From Shewanella decolorationis S12 (lineage in GTDB: Bacteria; Pseudomonadota; Gammaproteobacteria; Enterobacterales; Shewanellaceae), in assembly GCF_000485795.1 (NCBI RefSeq), contig NZ_AXZL01000076.1, positions 893,895-957,894 of the forward strand: a stretch of DNA of 64,000 nucleotides. Reading direction: 5' to 3'. The translations under genes were made by a program, and so were the position numbers. Shown piece by piece: positions 18,803 through 27,174 of this stretch. Each line of letters opens with the position of its first letter. Positions within the stretch are counted from its first letter, which is position 1. The notes beneath the pieces were generated by a model. It was not told the origin of the DNA. It was given only the letters and a program-made list of their open reading frames with translations, and did no database searches.

Positions 18803-20370
18803 TCCTTCACCTCAAACGGCGAATCAATGCCTAATTCCTGACAGAAGGCCGCAATGGTGTTATCGGTTGCCAGCATCGCCAGCTCACATTCCACCAGCTG
18901 TTTAGCCACTTGGGCTAAATCGATTGCGTCTTCTTCCTCAAAGGTATCGACATAGCGTGGGATATTAAGGTTATAGTCGTTATCCTTAAGCTCGGCGGGG
19001 CTGGCAACATGGGCAAATTTAGCAATCGATTCACGCTTGGCGACGGCGTCCAAAATGCGCTCTAAATCCTCTTCACGGATCACGTTGTTATTAGTGCCTT
19101 TTTCAAAGTATTGGCTGGCATCAATAAATAGCACATTGTCATCGGCTTGGCGGTGTTTGTTAAATACCAGTACACAGGTGGGGATGGCGGTGCCAAAAAA
19201 GATATTGGCAGGCAAGCCAATCACCATATCGAGGTAATTTTTATCTTTAATCAGGTGCTGGCGGATATGGCCTTCGGCCGCGCCGCGAAACAGCACGCCA
19301 TGGGGCAAGACCACCGCCATGGTGCCAGTGTCGTTAAGCTGGTGGAGCATATGCAGTACGAAGGCAAAATCGGCCTTAGATTGCGGCGCAAGCTTGCCAT
19401 AGTCGGCAAAACGGTCGTTATTAAGGTGCAAGGGACTGGCAGACCAGCTCGCCGAAAACGGCGGGTTAGCCACCACGGCATCAAAACGCAAATCCAAATG
19501 CTGCGGCGCTTCTAAGGTGTCGTCGTTTTGAATATCGAAGCGGCTATAGTGCACGTCATGCATAATCATATTCATGCGGGCAAGGTTATAGGTACTTGGG
19601 TTTTTCTCTTGGCCGAAAAATTTAAGGTCGGAATTATTAGCTTCTTTAGCGACCCGAAGCAGCAAGGAGCCGGAGCCACAGGTAGGGTCGTATACGCTTT
19701 TAAGATTTGCGTTATTTTGGGTCGCTAACTTGGCAAGCAATTTAGACACCATTTGCGGGGTGTAAAACTCCCCCGCCTTTTTACCCGCGCCACTGGCAAA
19801 CATACCAATCAGGTATTCGTAGGCATCACCAAGGATGTCGATTTCGGTGTGTTCAAGGTGAAAGTCGATATTATCTAAATGCGCTAACACCTGCGCGATC
19901 AGCTTATTACGCGCATCAGGGGTTTTGCCGAGCTTATTTGAAGTTAAATCGAGCTCATCAAACAGGCCATTAAAGTCATCGGCGCTGTCTGCGCCCATGG
20001 TGCTTTGCTCGATATGGTTAAGCACATTAGTCAAATCGCTAAGAATAAACTGGCCGTTTTCGCCTCGCTCGGCAAGCACATGAAACAGCTCGGATGGCTT
20101 AAAGAAATAGCCGAGTTTATCGAGGGTCTCTTCTTTAATGTCGTCTAACGTCTCTTTGCCGCCAGCGCTGGTCTCATCAATATCAGCAAAGTGCAAGCCG
20201 TCTTGCTCAAGGAGATGATCAGCATAACGATTAAGTTTGTCAGACAGGTATTTGTAGAAAATCAGCCCTAAGATGTAATCACGAAAATCGTCAGCCGACA
20301 TGTTACCGCGTAGGGTATTAGCGATGTTCCATAGCTGCTTTTTCAGCTCTTGTTGATGTAGTTCGACCAT
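18799..20370 (-). CDS. hsdM: Type I restriction-modification methyltransferase subunit
   Basis: N6-adenine methyltransferase of 523 residues, close to the EcoR124I (type IC) HsdM type by its N-terminus (QLWNIANTLRGNMSADDFRDYILGLIFYKYLSDK region). It contains GEFYTPQMVSKLLAKL, the SAM loop DPTCGSGSLLLR near residue 225 and the catalytic NPPF near residue 300. Works with HsdS as an M2S methylase and with HsdR for restriction. First gene of the minus-strand operon, with a promoter-like TGAATA/TATAAT about 50 bases upstream. Confidence 0.95.
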   Translation of the reverse strand: MVELHQQELKKQLWNIANTLRGNMSADDFRDYILGLIFYKYLSDKLNRYADHLLEQDGLHFADIDETSAGGKETLDDIKEETLDKLGYFFKPSELFHVLAERGENGQFILSDLTNVLNHIEQSTMGADSADDFNGLFDELDLTSNKLGKTPDARNKLIAQVLAHLDNIDFHLEHTEIDILGDAYEYLIGMFASGAGKKAGEFYTPQMVSKLLAKLATQNNANLKSVYDPTCGSGSLLLRVAKEANNSDLKFFGQEKNPSTYNLARMNMIMHDVHYSRFDIQNDDTLEAPQHLDLRFDAVVANPPFSASWSASPLHLNNDRFADYGKLAPQSKADFAFVLHMLHQLNDTGTMAVVLPHGVLFRGAAEGHIRQHLIKDKNYLDMVIGLPANIFFGTAIPTCVLVFNKHRQADDNVLFIDASQYFEKGTNNNVIREEDLERILDAVAKRESIAKFAHVASPAELKDNDYNLNIPRYVDTFEEEDAIDLAQVAKQLVECELAMLATDNTIAAFCQELGIDSPFEVKE

Positions 20371-20417
20371 GATGACTCAGTATAAAAATGGGGTGTTATG
20401 CACCGATAATGGCATCG

Positions 20418-20446
20418 ATTATACACAATACTCCTTAGCGTATTCA
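20418..20446 (-). promoter_or_regulatory. Candidate hsd operon promoter
   Basis: On the minus strand TGAATA (20441-20446), a 17-base spacer and a perfect TATAAT (20418-20423), 48 bases before the hsdM ATG. Confidence 0.55.
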
Positions 20447-20694
20447 GTGCGAGATCAAAAAGATACTTAGCGCTTAACGGTATAGATAAGCTGACGTTAT
20501 AAAGAGGGCATCAATCCTCCTTACTACGTCAACAATCAATATCAATTTAAATGCGGCTAAAAACAGAATTGACGCGCGATAATGGAAATAAGGTGTAGAT
20601 GACTAAGTTCGGATTACGTCGCTCTGACGCATTGTTAGCCTGCTTTAGTGGGGGTTAATGAAGAGCACTTTCTCAGCAGGGTTTGCAAAGAGCT

Positions 20695-20855
20695 CCAAGC
20701 CACGCCCCTATATTCAGTGACATGACTTTTGCGGGTAATACGTGTTGCGACTATAGATAGCCATAACACCCCTAAGGTATAACCCAATAGCAGCTCTACG
20801 ATGTAAGGCGTAACACCAAGAGTGTTAACTTAGTGGTGAAGGTTTAATACAGTCA
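20695..20855 (-). pseudogene. Decayed tyrosine-integrase fragment
   Basis: The minus strand encodes LGVTPYIVELLLGYT and, after a one-base frameshift, LRGVMAIYSR. These match LGVAPYVVEQLLGHT and LGGVMAIYNR of the intact integrase at 22379-23614. The catalytic His of the LLGH motif is replaced by Tyr, and stops and shifts follow on both sides. Nucleotide similarity extends from roughly 20695 to 20855. This is the C-terminal catalytic part of a second, related integrase, a relic of an earlier element or an internal duplication. Confidence 0.8.
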
Positions 20856-20928
20856 GGTAATGAGCACGGAACCATAAGCTAAATATACGCTAACCAGCCA
20901 AACTGATGATATCGAGGCTTTCGGCTCA

Positions 20929-21312
20929 TTAATACACGATTCCTTGTTCGCGCTCTTTTTGCATATCAGCTTTCATTGCGCGCAACTGCGCATCGGTCAA
21001 GGGAATAGCGGCATCCTCAACCATGGCATCATAATTTTCATCAGGGGTAACTTCGTAGCCCATACTTCGCAAAAGCCCAATCATCTTGGGTATCGAGCAT
21101 ATAACCGCATCCCCGCCCTCATGGGAAATATGCCCGCACAGCATGAATCCATCAAGAATATGTGAAAGAGTGCGGATACACTCAGGGGGGACCGAGTCGA
21201 ATTCATACGGGGCGTCGATCTCCTTCTCATAAGAGCGGCGCATACCTCGAGGCTCAGCCACCAGCAAAAACACATCAACCTCGCCATCAACTAACAGCCT
21301 TACTGTTGTCAT
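20929..21312 (-). CDS. Hypothetical protein
   Basis: 127 residues, no family recognised. The start has a strong GGAGG ribosome site 6 bases before ATG, which supports expression. The N-terminus MTTVRLLVDGEVDVFLLV looks like paired beta strands. The middle is mixed alpha/beta with Cys in RTLSHILDGFMLCGHISHE, and the tail is charged and helical (LRAMKADMQKEREQG). No signal peptide or membrane segment. It is divergent from the HigA-like gene; a functional link is possible but unproven. Confidence 0.6.
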   Translation of the reverse strand: MTTVRLLVDGEVDVFLLVAEPRGMRRSYEKEIDAPYEFDSVPPECIRTLSHILDGFMLCGHISHEGGDAVICSIPKMIGLLRSMGYEVTPDENYDAMVEDAAIPLTDAQLRAMKADMQKEREQGIVY

Positions 21313-21457
21313 CTAAACCTCCAATCCGTTGTTTGGGTGCCAATTATCTGAGCCAATCAATACAATGCTCCCTTTTTGTTATTTCGCAATAGGTTAGCTC
21401 GGTTTAATTTGTGAACGCCCCAAGCAAAGCGCATAATCGTTAGCGACGGGTTAATCC

Positions 21458-21886
21458 ATGGCAACGTATATGAATATTGCGCGTGTAAGGCAGCTGGTGG
21501 CTGAATTAGAAACCGAAATTCCATTTATCATTGGTATTCGAAGCAAACAGGATTATTTAGCGGCTCTGAACTTAGTCGACGATTTAATTGGCGACCTAGA
21601 GACTAATGGGTTGTTGCTCGACTTACTCGTCTTGAGGATTAGCGAGTACGAAGCACAAAGCGACGAATTCAAAGATTTTAACGATACGGTGAATAACACC
21701 GATAAAGGCGCAGCAGTATTGCGTGTTTTAATGACTCAGCACGGCCTAAATAATAGCGATTTTCAAGACGAAATCGGCGATGCTGCAACTGTATCCATGA
21801 TAGTCAATGACAAGATGCAATTGAGCCTTACCCATATCCAAAAGTTAGCCGCGCGTTTTAATGTCCCCCGTGCGCTTTTCATTTAA
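21458..21886 (+). CDS. HigA-like antitoxin, orphan
   Basis: 142 residues. An N-terminal helical region (YLAALNLVDDLIGDLE) is followed by a C-terminal XRE-type helix-turn-helix (AVLRVLMTQHGLNNSDFQDEIGDAATVSMIVNDK) ending LTHIQKLAARFNVPRALFI, the pattern of HigA-type antitoxins of type II toxin-antitoxin systems. Normally a RelE/HigB toxin gene precedes it, but the 145 bases upstream contain none. It may be an orphan antitoxin or island regulator. The ribosome site before the ATG at 21458 is weak; a second ATG at 21470 is possible. Confidence 0.7.
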   Translation: MATYMNIARVRQLVAELETEIPFIIGIRSKQDYLAALNLVDDLIGDLETNGLLLDLLVLRISEYEAQSDEFKDFNDTVNNTDKGAAVLRVLMTQHGLNNSDFQDEIGDAATVSMIVNDKMQLSLTHIQKLAARFNVPRALFI

Positions 21887-21983
21887 AAAGCTAACACCCC
21901 ATATCAAGGGCTGCTCGTTGTCATATAGCTATAGGATGATTGGCGACTCTACGTTTTTAAGCTTAAATCACTAAGGAATGACT

Positions 21984-22250
21984 ATGTTATATCCAGTGGC
22001 CATCGAAACTGGCGACAACGAACACGCCTACGGGGTTACCTTTCCCGATTTACCCAACTGCTTTTCAGCTGGCGACACGCTAGACGAAGCGCTTAACAAC
22101 GCCCATGAGGCCGCTAAAATGTTTCTCGAAGATTTGGCCGAACGCCAAATACCACCGCCACAGGCAAGCCAACTAGAGGCGCTAAAAAGGGCACCTGAAT
22201 ACCATGGCTGGTCATGGGCGATTATTGACGTAATCATTGAGCCGTATTGA
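21984..22250 (+). CDS. HicB-family antitoxin, orphan
   Basis: 88-residue HicB-type protein. It has the partial RNase H-like fold with YPVAIETGDNEHAYGVTFPDLPNCFSAGDT-like N-terminus, LDEALNNAHEAAKMFLEDLAE and a C-terminal strand AIIDVIIEPY. HicB neutralises the HicA mRNA interferase. No HicA gene (about 60 codons) fits in the 97 bases upstream or is visible downstream. Start taken at the second ATG, 7 bases after AAGG; the ATG at 21978 is too close to that site. Two orphan antitoxins in a row next to the integrase may stabilise the island or protect against toxins of related elements; this is inference. Confidence 0.78.
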   Translation: MLYPVAIETGDNEHAYGVTFPDLPNCFSAGDTLDEALNNAHEAAKMFLEDLAERQIPPPQASQLEALKRAPEYHGWSWAIIDVIIEPY

Positions 22251-22378
22251 GGTTCGCTGTAAACGCTACATACGCGAACGCATGGAGATCATGCTTAATG
22301 ACCCTGTCGCTTCCAGTAAAGGGATTTACCAGACTGCTATGTTGCGGAACCAAACAACGTCTATAACATCGGGCCAGC

Positions 22379-23614
22379 CTAACCCGCCCTTTTCGCGTTA
22401 ATAGACACGACGTTGTCAGCGGGATTAATCAGTAAATCTAACCAATCGCACCACATATCGAGTGCAGCTTGTTTTTCTGGTAAGTATTGGCTGCGGTTAT
22501 AAATAGCCATAACACCACCAAGGGTATGCCCTAATAGCTGTTCGACCACATAGGGGGCAACGCCTAAATCGTTAAGCTTGGTTGCGAAGGTTCGCCGCAA
22601 ATCGTGTAATGACCAACATTCATTTTGCTTTAGTTTTTGATGAAATTTACTGCCAGAAGCACTGACCGTTTCACCACTTTTAAGCTCCCCTAAAAGGTAA
22701 CCCGTATGGCCGTGGCGTTTATAAAGTAAATCAAGCAACGGCCTTACTTTAGCAGGTATGGGTCTGATGATGATCTTATCAGTTTTGCTATGGGCTTTTG
22801 GCACTGTCCAAATGCCGCGTTCTAAGTCCCATTCATCAAAGGTTGATAGCCGTAACTCCTGTGTACGGGCACCAAAAATGATTAAAAACTGACACAGATA
22901 GCGCATATATAAACTGCCTTGCCGCTCACGAATTGCACTTAATAAATCGTGTAACTCAACATCGGTTAACACCCTATCTTTTTTCCCCTGTTTCTTGCCT
23001 ACGTCACTGGCGATCAAATCATCAAGCACATGACTCACAGCATACCGCCTAACTCGGCAATACCTCAGCGCCTGTTTCGCATTTTGTAGAATTTGGCCTG
23101 ATGCTACAGGGGCTGGCTTCTGCTTGCCCTTAATGCCTTTACGGATACGGTCAAAACACTCAATCCAATGGCGGGTTTCCGTTTGTTCTAATGGAAAATG
23201 ACCGATGTAGGGGTATAGATGAAGTTCAAACTGCTTAAGGCACTTATCTACGTTGACACGATTCTCGCGGGCGTATTCATCTATCCAGTAGTTAAGCGCT
23301 TGCCTAACAGTAACGGGAGCTAATGATTTTTCTCGCCCCATAGAACGCTTAATTTTGGGATCATGTCCTTCAGCGAGCCATGTGCGGCATTCCTCTGCGA
23401 TATCCCGCGCCTTGCTGAGCGATAGGTCAGGATAGCTGCCTAAGTCCATTCGCTTATTTCGACCTTGAATTTTATAGCGGTACTGAAAGCGGATTTTACC
23501 TTCTTTAGACACTCGTACGCCAAGACCTCTTCCATCAGAAAGCTCTAGCGGTTTAGGTTGAGATTTACCGTTTAAGGCGCGCAGACTGGTTTCGTATAAC
23601 ATGGCATTTTTCAC
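22379..23614 (-). CDS. P4-type tyrosine recombinase / integrase
   Basis: 411-residue site-specific recombinase. An N-terminal DUF4102 arm-binding domain (LSDGRGLGVRV, then YRYKIQGRNKRMDLGSYPDLSLSKAR) is followed by a core-binding SAM-like domain. The catalytic domain has all five expected residues: Arg250 (GARTQELR), His337 and Arg340 (HDLRRTF), His363 (LLGHTLGG) and Tyr372 (IYNRS). It lies at the right end of the island with its start toward attR, the usual layout for P4-type islands. It should act on the 15-bp fis core. Arm-like repeats lie 30-51 bases upstream of its start. Confidence 0.95.
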   Translation of the reverse strand: MKNAMLYETSLRALNGKSQPKPLELSDGRGLGVRVSKEGKIRFQYRYKIQGRNKRMDLGSYPDLSLSKARDIAEECRTWLAEGHDPKIKRSMGREKSLAPVTVRQALNYWIDEYARENRVNVDKCLKQFELHLYPYIGHFPLEQTETRHWIECFDRIRKGIKGKQKPAPVASGQILQNAKQALRYCRVRRYAVSHVLDDLIASDVGKKQGKKDRVLTDVELHDLLSAIRERQGSLYMRYLCQFLIIFGARTQELRLSTFDEWDLERGIWTVPKAHSKTDKIIIRPIPAKVRPLLDLLYKRHGHTGYLLGELKSGETVSASGSKFHQKLKQNECWSLHDLRRTFATKLNDLGVAPYVVEQLLGHTLGGVMAIYNRSQYLPEKQAALDMWCDWLDLLINPADNVVSINAKRAG

Positions 23615-23643
23615 TCAATAAAGGCAGAAAAAGGGTCAAATCC

Positions 23644-23665
23644 ATGTACCCCCATATGTACCCCC
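23644..23665. repeat. Integrase-arm-like direct repeat, right copy
   Basis: Two ATGTACCCCC units separated by AT, identical over 22 bases to the block at 9784-9805 and in the same orientation. It sits just upstream of the integrase start, so integrase binding here could also regulate its own gene. Confidence 0.6.
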
Positions 23666-23795
23666 ATGTCACCATAGGAACCAATACGCATCAATACCAA
23701 CCAAGACACTAAAATCCTCTTAGCTGTTGATAACTAATAAAAACTTATGTGAAACAGAGACATGTGAAAACCACTGAAAACACCTAAATGCAATC

Positions 23796-23810
23796 TACGG
23801 CATGAACTAA
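23796..23810. repeat. attR core, right end of the island
   Basis: Exact 15-bp copy of the fis 3' end (TACGGCATGAACTAA). The upstream fis sequence does not continue to its left, so it is a cut-off duplicate created by integration. Confidence 0.85.
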
Positions 23811-23835
23811 TCTTTTCGATTAAGTGATTGTTAGG

Positions 23836-23867
23836 AAAGGGGTTAACCTGCAAGGGTTAGCCCCTTT
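23836..23867 (+). terminator. Probable native fis terminator, displaced by the island
   Basis: Stem AAAGGGGTTAACC / GGTTAGCCCCTTT (one T-G wobble) with a 6-nt loop, 26 bases after the attR core. It lies in the same relative place as the island-borne terminator after fis. On the minus strand it may also end yjjG transcription. Confidence 0.65.
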
Positions 23868-23876
23868 TCGCATTAT

Positions 23877-23897
23877 ATGTACAACAATATGTACCCC
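23877..23897. repeat. Degenerate arm-like repeat outside attR
   Basis: ATGTAC, AACA, then ATATGTACCCC. It resembles the arm blocks inside the island and lies at the same distance from the attR core as the left block does from attL, but on the chromosomal side. Confidence 0.5.
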
Positions 23898-23898
23898 A

Positions 23899-24606
23899 TT
23901 AAAGCCCCAGCATCTGTTGTAGCTCTCGATGGGAGCTCACTTGATAATGTGGGGTGATCCCTTCAGGCGCGGCATGGCCATGGACGTTATACCAGCAAGT
24001 GTGGAATCCCGCATTGATGCCGCCTTGAATGTCTGAATGAGGGTTATCACCTACCATTAATACTTGCTCACGCGCTGGGTGCCCCATCAACTCAAGTGCA
24101 TGCTCAAAAATACCCACATCGGGTTTTGCGACACCCACTTTTTCTGAAATCACCAAAATATCAAAATGATGCTGCAAACCTGTACGCTCTAAACGCACTG
24201 TCTGCAACTCGGTAAAGCCATTGGTGATAATCCCCATTTTGGCTTTTCCTTGCAGCGCGGCCAGCAATTCACGGGCGCCGGGCAAGGGTGCACAAATCTC
24301 TGCCATAGCCGATAAAAACGCACTGTTTAAGGTTTGTGGGGTCACAGTAAGCTTTGCCGCCCAAGGCTCAAAGCGGATGGTTTGTAGTTCGGCGGCGCTG
24401 ATCTTGCCATCCTGATAAGCAACCCACAGCGGTTTATTTACCCTTTGGTATTCCTCAAAATCGACCTGAGTAAAACTGACACCAAAGCCTGAAAACATCA
24501 GCTTCAACCCTTCGAATGCGTCGAAATAAAAGAGGGTTTCATCGGCATCGAAAAGCACCCAAGAGTAAGGTGCGGCCGAAGAATTAGCCTGGCTTGAGAA
24601 CGACAT
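23899..24606 (-). CDS. yjjG: Pyrimidine 5'-nucleotidase, HAD family
   Basis: 235-residue HAD phosphatase closely resembling E. coli YjjG, which dephosphorylates dUMP, UMP and dTMP and protects against mutagenic pyrimidine analogues. Motif I is FDADETLFYFD (nucleophile Asp and acid Asp), motif II is IITNGF, motif III is the Lys in GVAKPD, and motif IV is MVGDNPHSDI. RBS AGGAG. It is the first chromosomal gene right of the island; its stop lies about 90 bases from attR, so the insertion sits between fis and yjjG. Confidence 0.92.
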   Translation of the reverse strand: MSFSSQANSSAAPYSWVLFDADETLFYFDAFEGLKLMFSGFGVSFTQVDFEEYQRVNKPLWVAYQDGKISAAELQTIRFEPWAAKLTVTPQTLNSAFLSAMAEICAPLPGARELLAALQGKAKMGIITNGFTELQTVRLERTGLQHHFDILVISEKVGVAKPDVGIFEHALELMGHPAREQVLMVGDNPHSDIQGGINAGFHTCWYNVHGHAAPEGITPHYQVSSHRELQQMLGL

Positions 24607-24778
24607 AACACTCCTAATAACAAAAAATCAAATACTAAGCATGAAAAACTCTGCGACAAATCCCAAAATGATCAACACAACAGCCAATCGCAACCTAGGC
24701 TAAGTTCTCGCGTATTGTAGATGACTAAGCAAACCGCTCGACACAAGATGATGAGATTGGAGGGCGATTAACGCCATA

Positions 24779-25240
24779 TCACAATGAGCAATTCGCGTGC
24801 TTTACCTGCGGCGTAGGTTGTTTCACCCGATTAAGGAACACGACACCCGCTAACATCAAACATACTCCAACGAGCGACGCCCAATGAATGCCGTTGGCAC
24901 TCGATATTATATCCAGCATAACACCTGTCAGCATCTGCCCACATATCACCAGCAAAGTACAACGCATCACTCCTAACGATGGCAATGCCCAACTATTTAG
25001 CACGACAAATAAAGCACCAATGACTCCACCAAGATACAAATACACGGGCGGCTGCCCCTGTAGCTGATTTGTGCCACTCTCTAGGCAGATTATCCATGCA
25101 CTCAAGACTACAAAGCCCACAATATGATTACAGCAAGATGCGATTAACGCATGGCTATGTTTTGCCAAGGCACCATTAAAGGTTCGGCTTAAGGCAATCA
25201 AACCGCCATTAAGCAGTGCGATAAGTACCATCAATTCCAT
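24779..25240 (-). CDS. DUF606 (YdcZ-type) small membrane transporter protein, second of pair
   Basis: 153-residue membrane protein with about five hydrophobic helices, the DUF606/YdcZ family related to half-length drug/metabolite transporters. It starts MELMVLIALLNGGLIALSR and carries the family-like NHIVGFVVL segment. It follows a homologous gene after 22 bp; tandem DUF606 genes probably form an antiparallel pair equal to one ten-helix DMT transporter. Substrate unknown. RBS AGGGGAAA. Confidence 0.82.
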   Translation of the reverse strand: MELMVLIALLNGGLIALSRTFNGALAKHSHALIASCCNHIVGFVVLSAWIICLESGTNQLQGQPPVYLYLGGVIGALFVVLNSWALPSLGVMRCTLLVICGQMLTGVMLDIISSANGIHWASLVGVCLMLAGVVFLNRVKQPTPQVKHANCSL

Positions 25241-25262
25241 TCAATTTCCCCTGATACGCCAG

Positions 25263-25754
25263 CTAGTGTGAATAAATCACCAACATGGCTCCCAACAAAA
25301 TCATCACCATAGCAATGACTTCTGTGAATCGAATGCGCTGCTTAACGACACCAAAATAACCACAGCAGTCGAATATACAGCTCAAGATTAACTGCCCCAC
25401 AAGCATTAATGCTAAGGTGCCAGCCAAGGCTAATTCACTGTTGACTGTGACAGCGGCCAACACAACCGTCGCAGCCCCAGGAACGCCACCTAAATACACC
25501 CACCAAGGTAACAGAGATCGACTCGCATCGGCATTCAAAGTCGACTTGGCTTCCTTACACACCAGCCTTTTTCTCAGTAAAAACAGCATTAACAATACTG
25601 TTATTGCCCCAATACCATGAGCCATCCAAGATGCCAAAAGCGGTGAGCTATACATAGCAAGCTGGCTATTGAGTTTAATCATTAATGCCAGTAAAACGCC
25701 GGAGCAGAGCGCCACAAAGGACATAAATAAGGTCAGTTTATTTGACGTTTGCAT
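25263..25754 (-). CDS. DUF606 (YdcZ-type) small membrane transporter protein, first of pair
   Basis: 163-residue membrane protein with about five hydrophobic helices. It has LALMIKLNSQLAMYSSPLLASWMAHGIGA-like N-terminal half and LGGVPGAATVVLAAVTVNSELALAG in the middle, typical of DUF606. Start taken at ATG 25754 (a TTG lies one codon upstream). Divergent from a LysR gene across a spacer that contains a heptanucleotide repeat, so the pair is the likely LysR target. Confidence 0.82.
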   Translation of the reverse strand: MQTSNKLTLFMSFVALCSGVLLALMIKLNSQLAMYSSPLLASWMAHGIGAITVLLMLFLLRKRLVCKEAKSTLNADASRSLLPWWVYLGGVPGAATVVLAAVTVNSELALAGTLALMLVGQLILSCIFDCCGYFGVVKQRIRFTEVIAMVMILLGAMLVIYSH

Positions 25755-25880
25755 CAAAACAGTCCATCCATTTTTGTTGCAAAATAGTCTACACTGATAG
25801 TTTAGGCCTTATAATCCACCGTAATAGAAACCTATTGTTGAGCTTTAGCTAACAATTAATGTTAGTGATTTCCGCTTTAA

Positions 25881-25915
<35 letters not shown>

Positions 25916-26022
25916 GCAAGTGAGGCTCTAAATCCCCTCATACTCAATTTAAAGTGATAGAAACAAGCGACCTACAGCCGAGCCTCGGCTGTTACAGCAT
26001 CGTTTTATAAAGGAAGCCCTAC

Positions 26023-26922
26023 ATGGAACATTTTTCCGCCCTGCCCATTTTCGTCACTGTGGTCGAATGCGGTAGTTTTTCTGCGGCGGGACAAAAGCTT
26101 GGACTGAGTAAATCAGCCATCAGCAAACGAATCACCCTGTTGGAGCAACACTTAGGGATTCAACTATTACAACGCACCACCCGCAGTTTGAGCCTAACCG
26201 ACGCTGGCGCGCGCTATTTCGAGTACATTCGCCCGGCGGTACAGCTCACCCAAGAAGGATTAGATGCCATCTGTGAATTGCAGCAAACACCTAAAGGCAA
26301 TTTGCGAATTTCCGTGCCTATGGTGTTTGGCCGCTTGTATATTGCACCTTTAATCGCTGAATTTTTAAAACGTTACCCCGATATTCAGCTGCAAATGCAA
26401 ATGGATGACAAGACCACAGATTTAATCGCAGGCGGCTTCGATTTAGCTATCCGTATCGGCGAACTACCCGACTCCAGCCTTATCGCCCGCAAAATAGCCC
26501 CTTGTTTGAGCGTGATTTGCGCGTCCCCAACATATCTAGCGCAGCACGGTTTACCCATGACTCCTAGCGAGTTAACTCAGCACAACTGCTTGTTTTACAG
26601 TTATTTTCAAGATGGTGTGGAATGGAGTTTCCACAGTCCCGATGGCGTACAACGTGTTCAACCCAAAGGCAACTATCAGGTCAATAATAGTGATGCTATC
26701 CACCAAGCCTGTCTCGATGGCCTTGGCATCGCCAACCTGCCGCGCTTTATCGTAGAGTCCGATCTACAGGCTGGGCGTTTACAAACGATACTGACTGACT
26801 TTCCACTCCCCGAACACGGAATTTATGCTGTGTATCCACAGCGAAAATACCTCCCAACCAAAGTGACGGTATTGATTGAGTTTTTGATGGAATTCTTAGC
26901 AAAGCAGCTTGGTGCAATATAA
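26023..26922 (+). CDS. LysR-family transcriptional regulator
   Basis: 299-residue LysR protein. The winged helix-turn-helix (residues about 3-60, with FSAAGQKLGLSKSAISKRI) is followed by an effector domain containing GFDLAIRIG and FLPEHG-like strands. RBS AAGGAAGC. Divergent from the DUF606 transporter pair, which it probably controls. It belongs to the CrgA-like LysR branch by overall pattern (TTRSLSLTDAGARYFEY). The inducer is unknown. Confidence 0.9.
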   Translation: MEHFSALPIFVTVVECGSFSAAGQKLGLSKSAISKRITLLEQHLGIQLLQRTTRSLSLTDAGARYFEYIRPAVQLTQEGLDAICELQQTPKGNLRISVPMVFGRLYIAPLIAEFLKRYPDIQLQMQMDDKTTDLIAGGFDLAIRIGELPDSSLIARKIAPCLSVICASPTYLAQHGLPMTPSELTQHNCLFYSYFQDGVEWSFHSPDGVQRVQPKGNYQVNNSDAIHQACLDGLGIANLPRFIVESDLQAGRLQTILTDFPLPEHGIYAVYPQRKYLPTKVTVLIEFLMEFLAKQLGAI

Positions 26923-27001
26923 CATACTGATATTTAATTAAAAGAAGCGAAGATACCAATTGTAAGTATGCGCTTATTCAACTGCTAATTTTCCCCCATT
27001 C

Positions 27002-27159
27002 AAGGCTCACACTGAAGTTGACGCGATACGAGGGCTGCACAGCGGAAAATGGTATCGATAAGCAGGCCCTCTGCGCCATGGATGGCGCGGTGGAGCCCTC
27101 ATGGAAGAGTTTACGGCGTGCCTGCGGGCGATACCATTTTGTGGCCACTGTTGAGCCTT
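27002..27159. repeat. Nested palindromic intergenic element
   Basis: Nested inverted repeats between convergent genes: outer AAGGCTCA (27002-27009) / TGAGCCTT (27152-27159); middle AAAATGGTATCG (27046-27057) / CGATACCATTTT (27129-27140), perfect 12 bp; GCAGGC (27062-27067) / GCCTGC (27120-27125); inner hairpin GCGCCATGGATGGCGC (27073-27088). It could fold into a branched structure and probably belongs to a dispersed Shewanella intergenic repeat family; it may also serve as a bidirectional terminator. Confidence 0.65.
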
Positions 27160-27174
27160 AAAGCTCAGCACTCA

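Larger units (their letters stand above)
20371..20928. other. Intergenic region upstream of hsdM
   Basis: 558 bases without an intact gene. The hsd promoter lies at its left end and the integrase fragment at about 20695-20855. A 19-codon open frame at 20598-20657 is too short to support. Confidence 0.5.
9719..23810. mobile_element. Integrative genomic island in fis 3' end carrying type I restriction-modification
   Basis: About 14.1 kb between 15-bp direct repeats. The P4-type integrase lies at the right end and AlpA-like regulators at the left, with a type I R-M operon, antitoxin-like genes and a Gp2-like protein between them. Integrase-arm-like repeats containing ATGTACCCCC occur near both ends. 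No conjugation or phage structural genes are visible, so it is an integrative element that would need help for transfer, or a phage-satellite-like island. The int fragment at 20.7 kb suggests a composite history. Confidence 0.85.

Noticed and set aside
20598..20657. 19-codon plus-strand frame upstream of the integrase fossil
   Set aside because: Too short, no conserved features.
22282..22401. Small plus-strand frame after the HicB-like gene (MEIMLNDPVASSKG...)
   Set aside because: About 39 codons, overlapping the integrase stop on the other strand, with no convincing ribosome site; could be a gene remnant but too weak to call.
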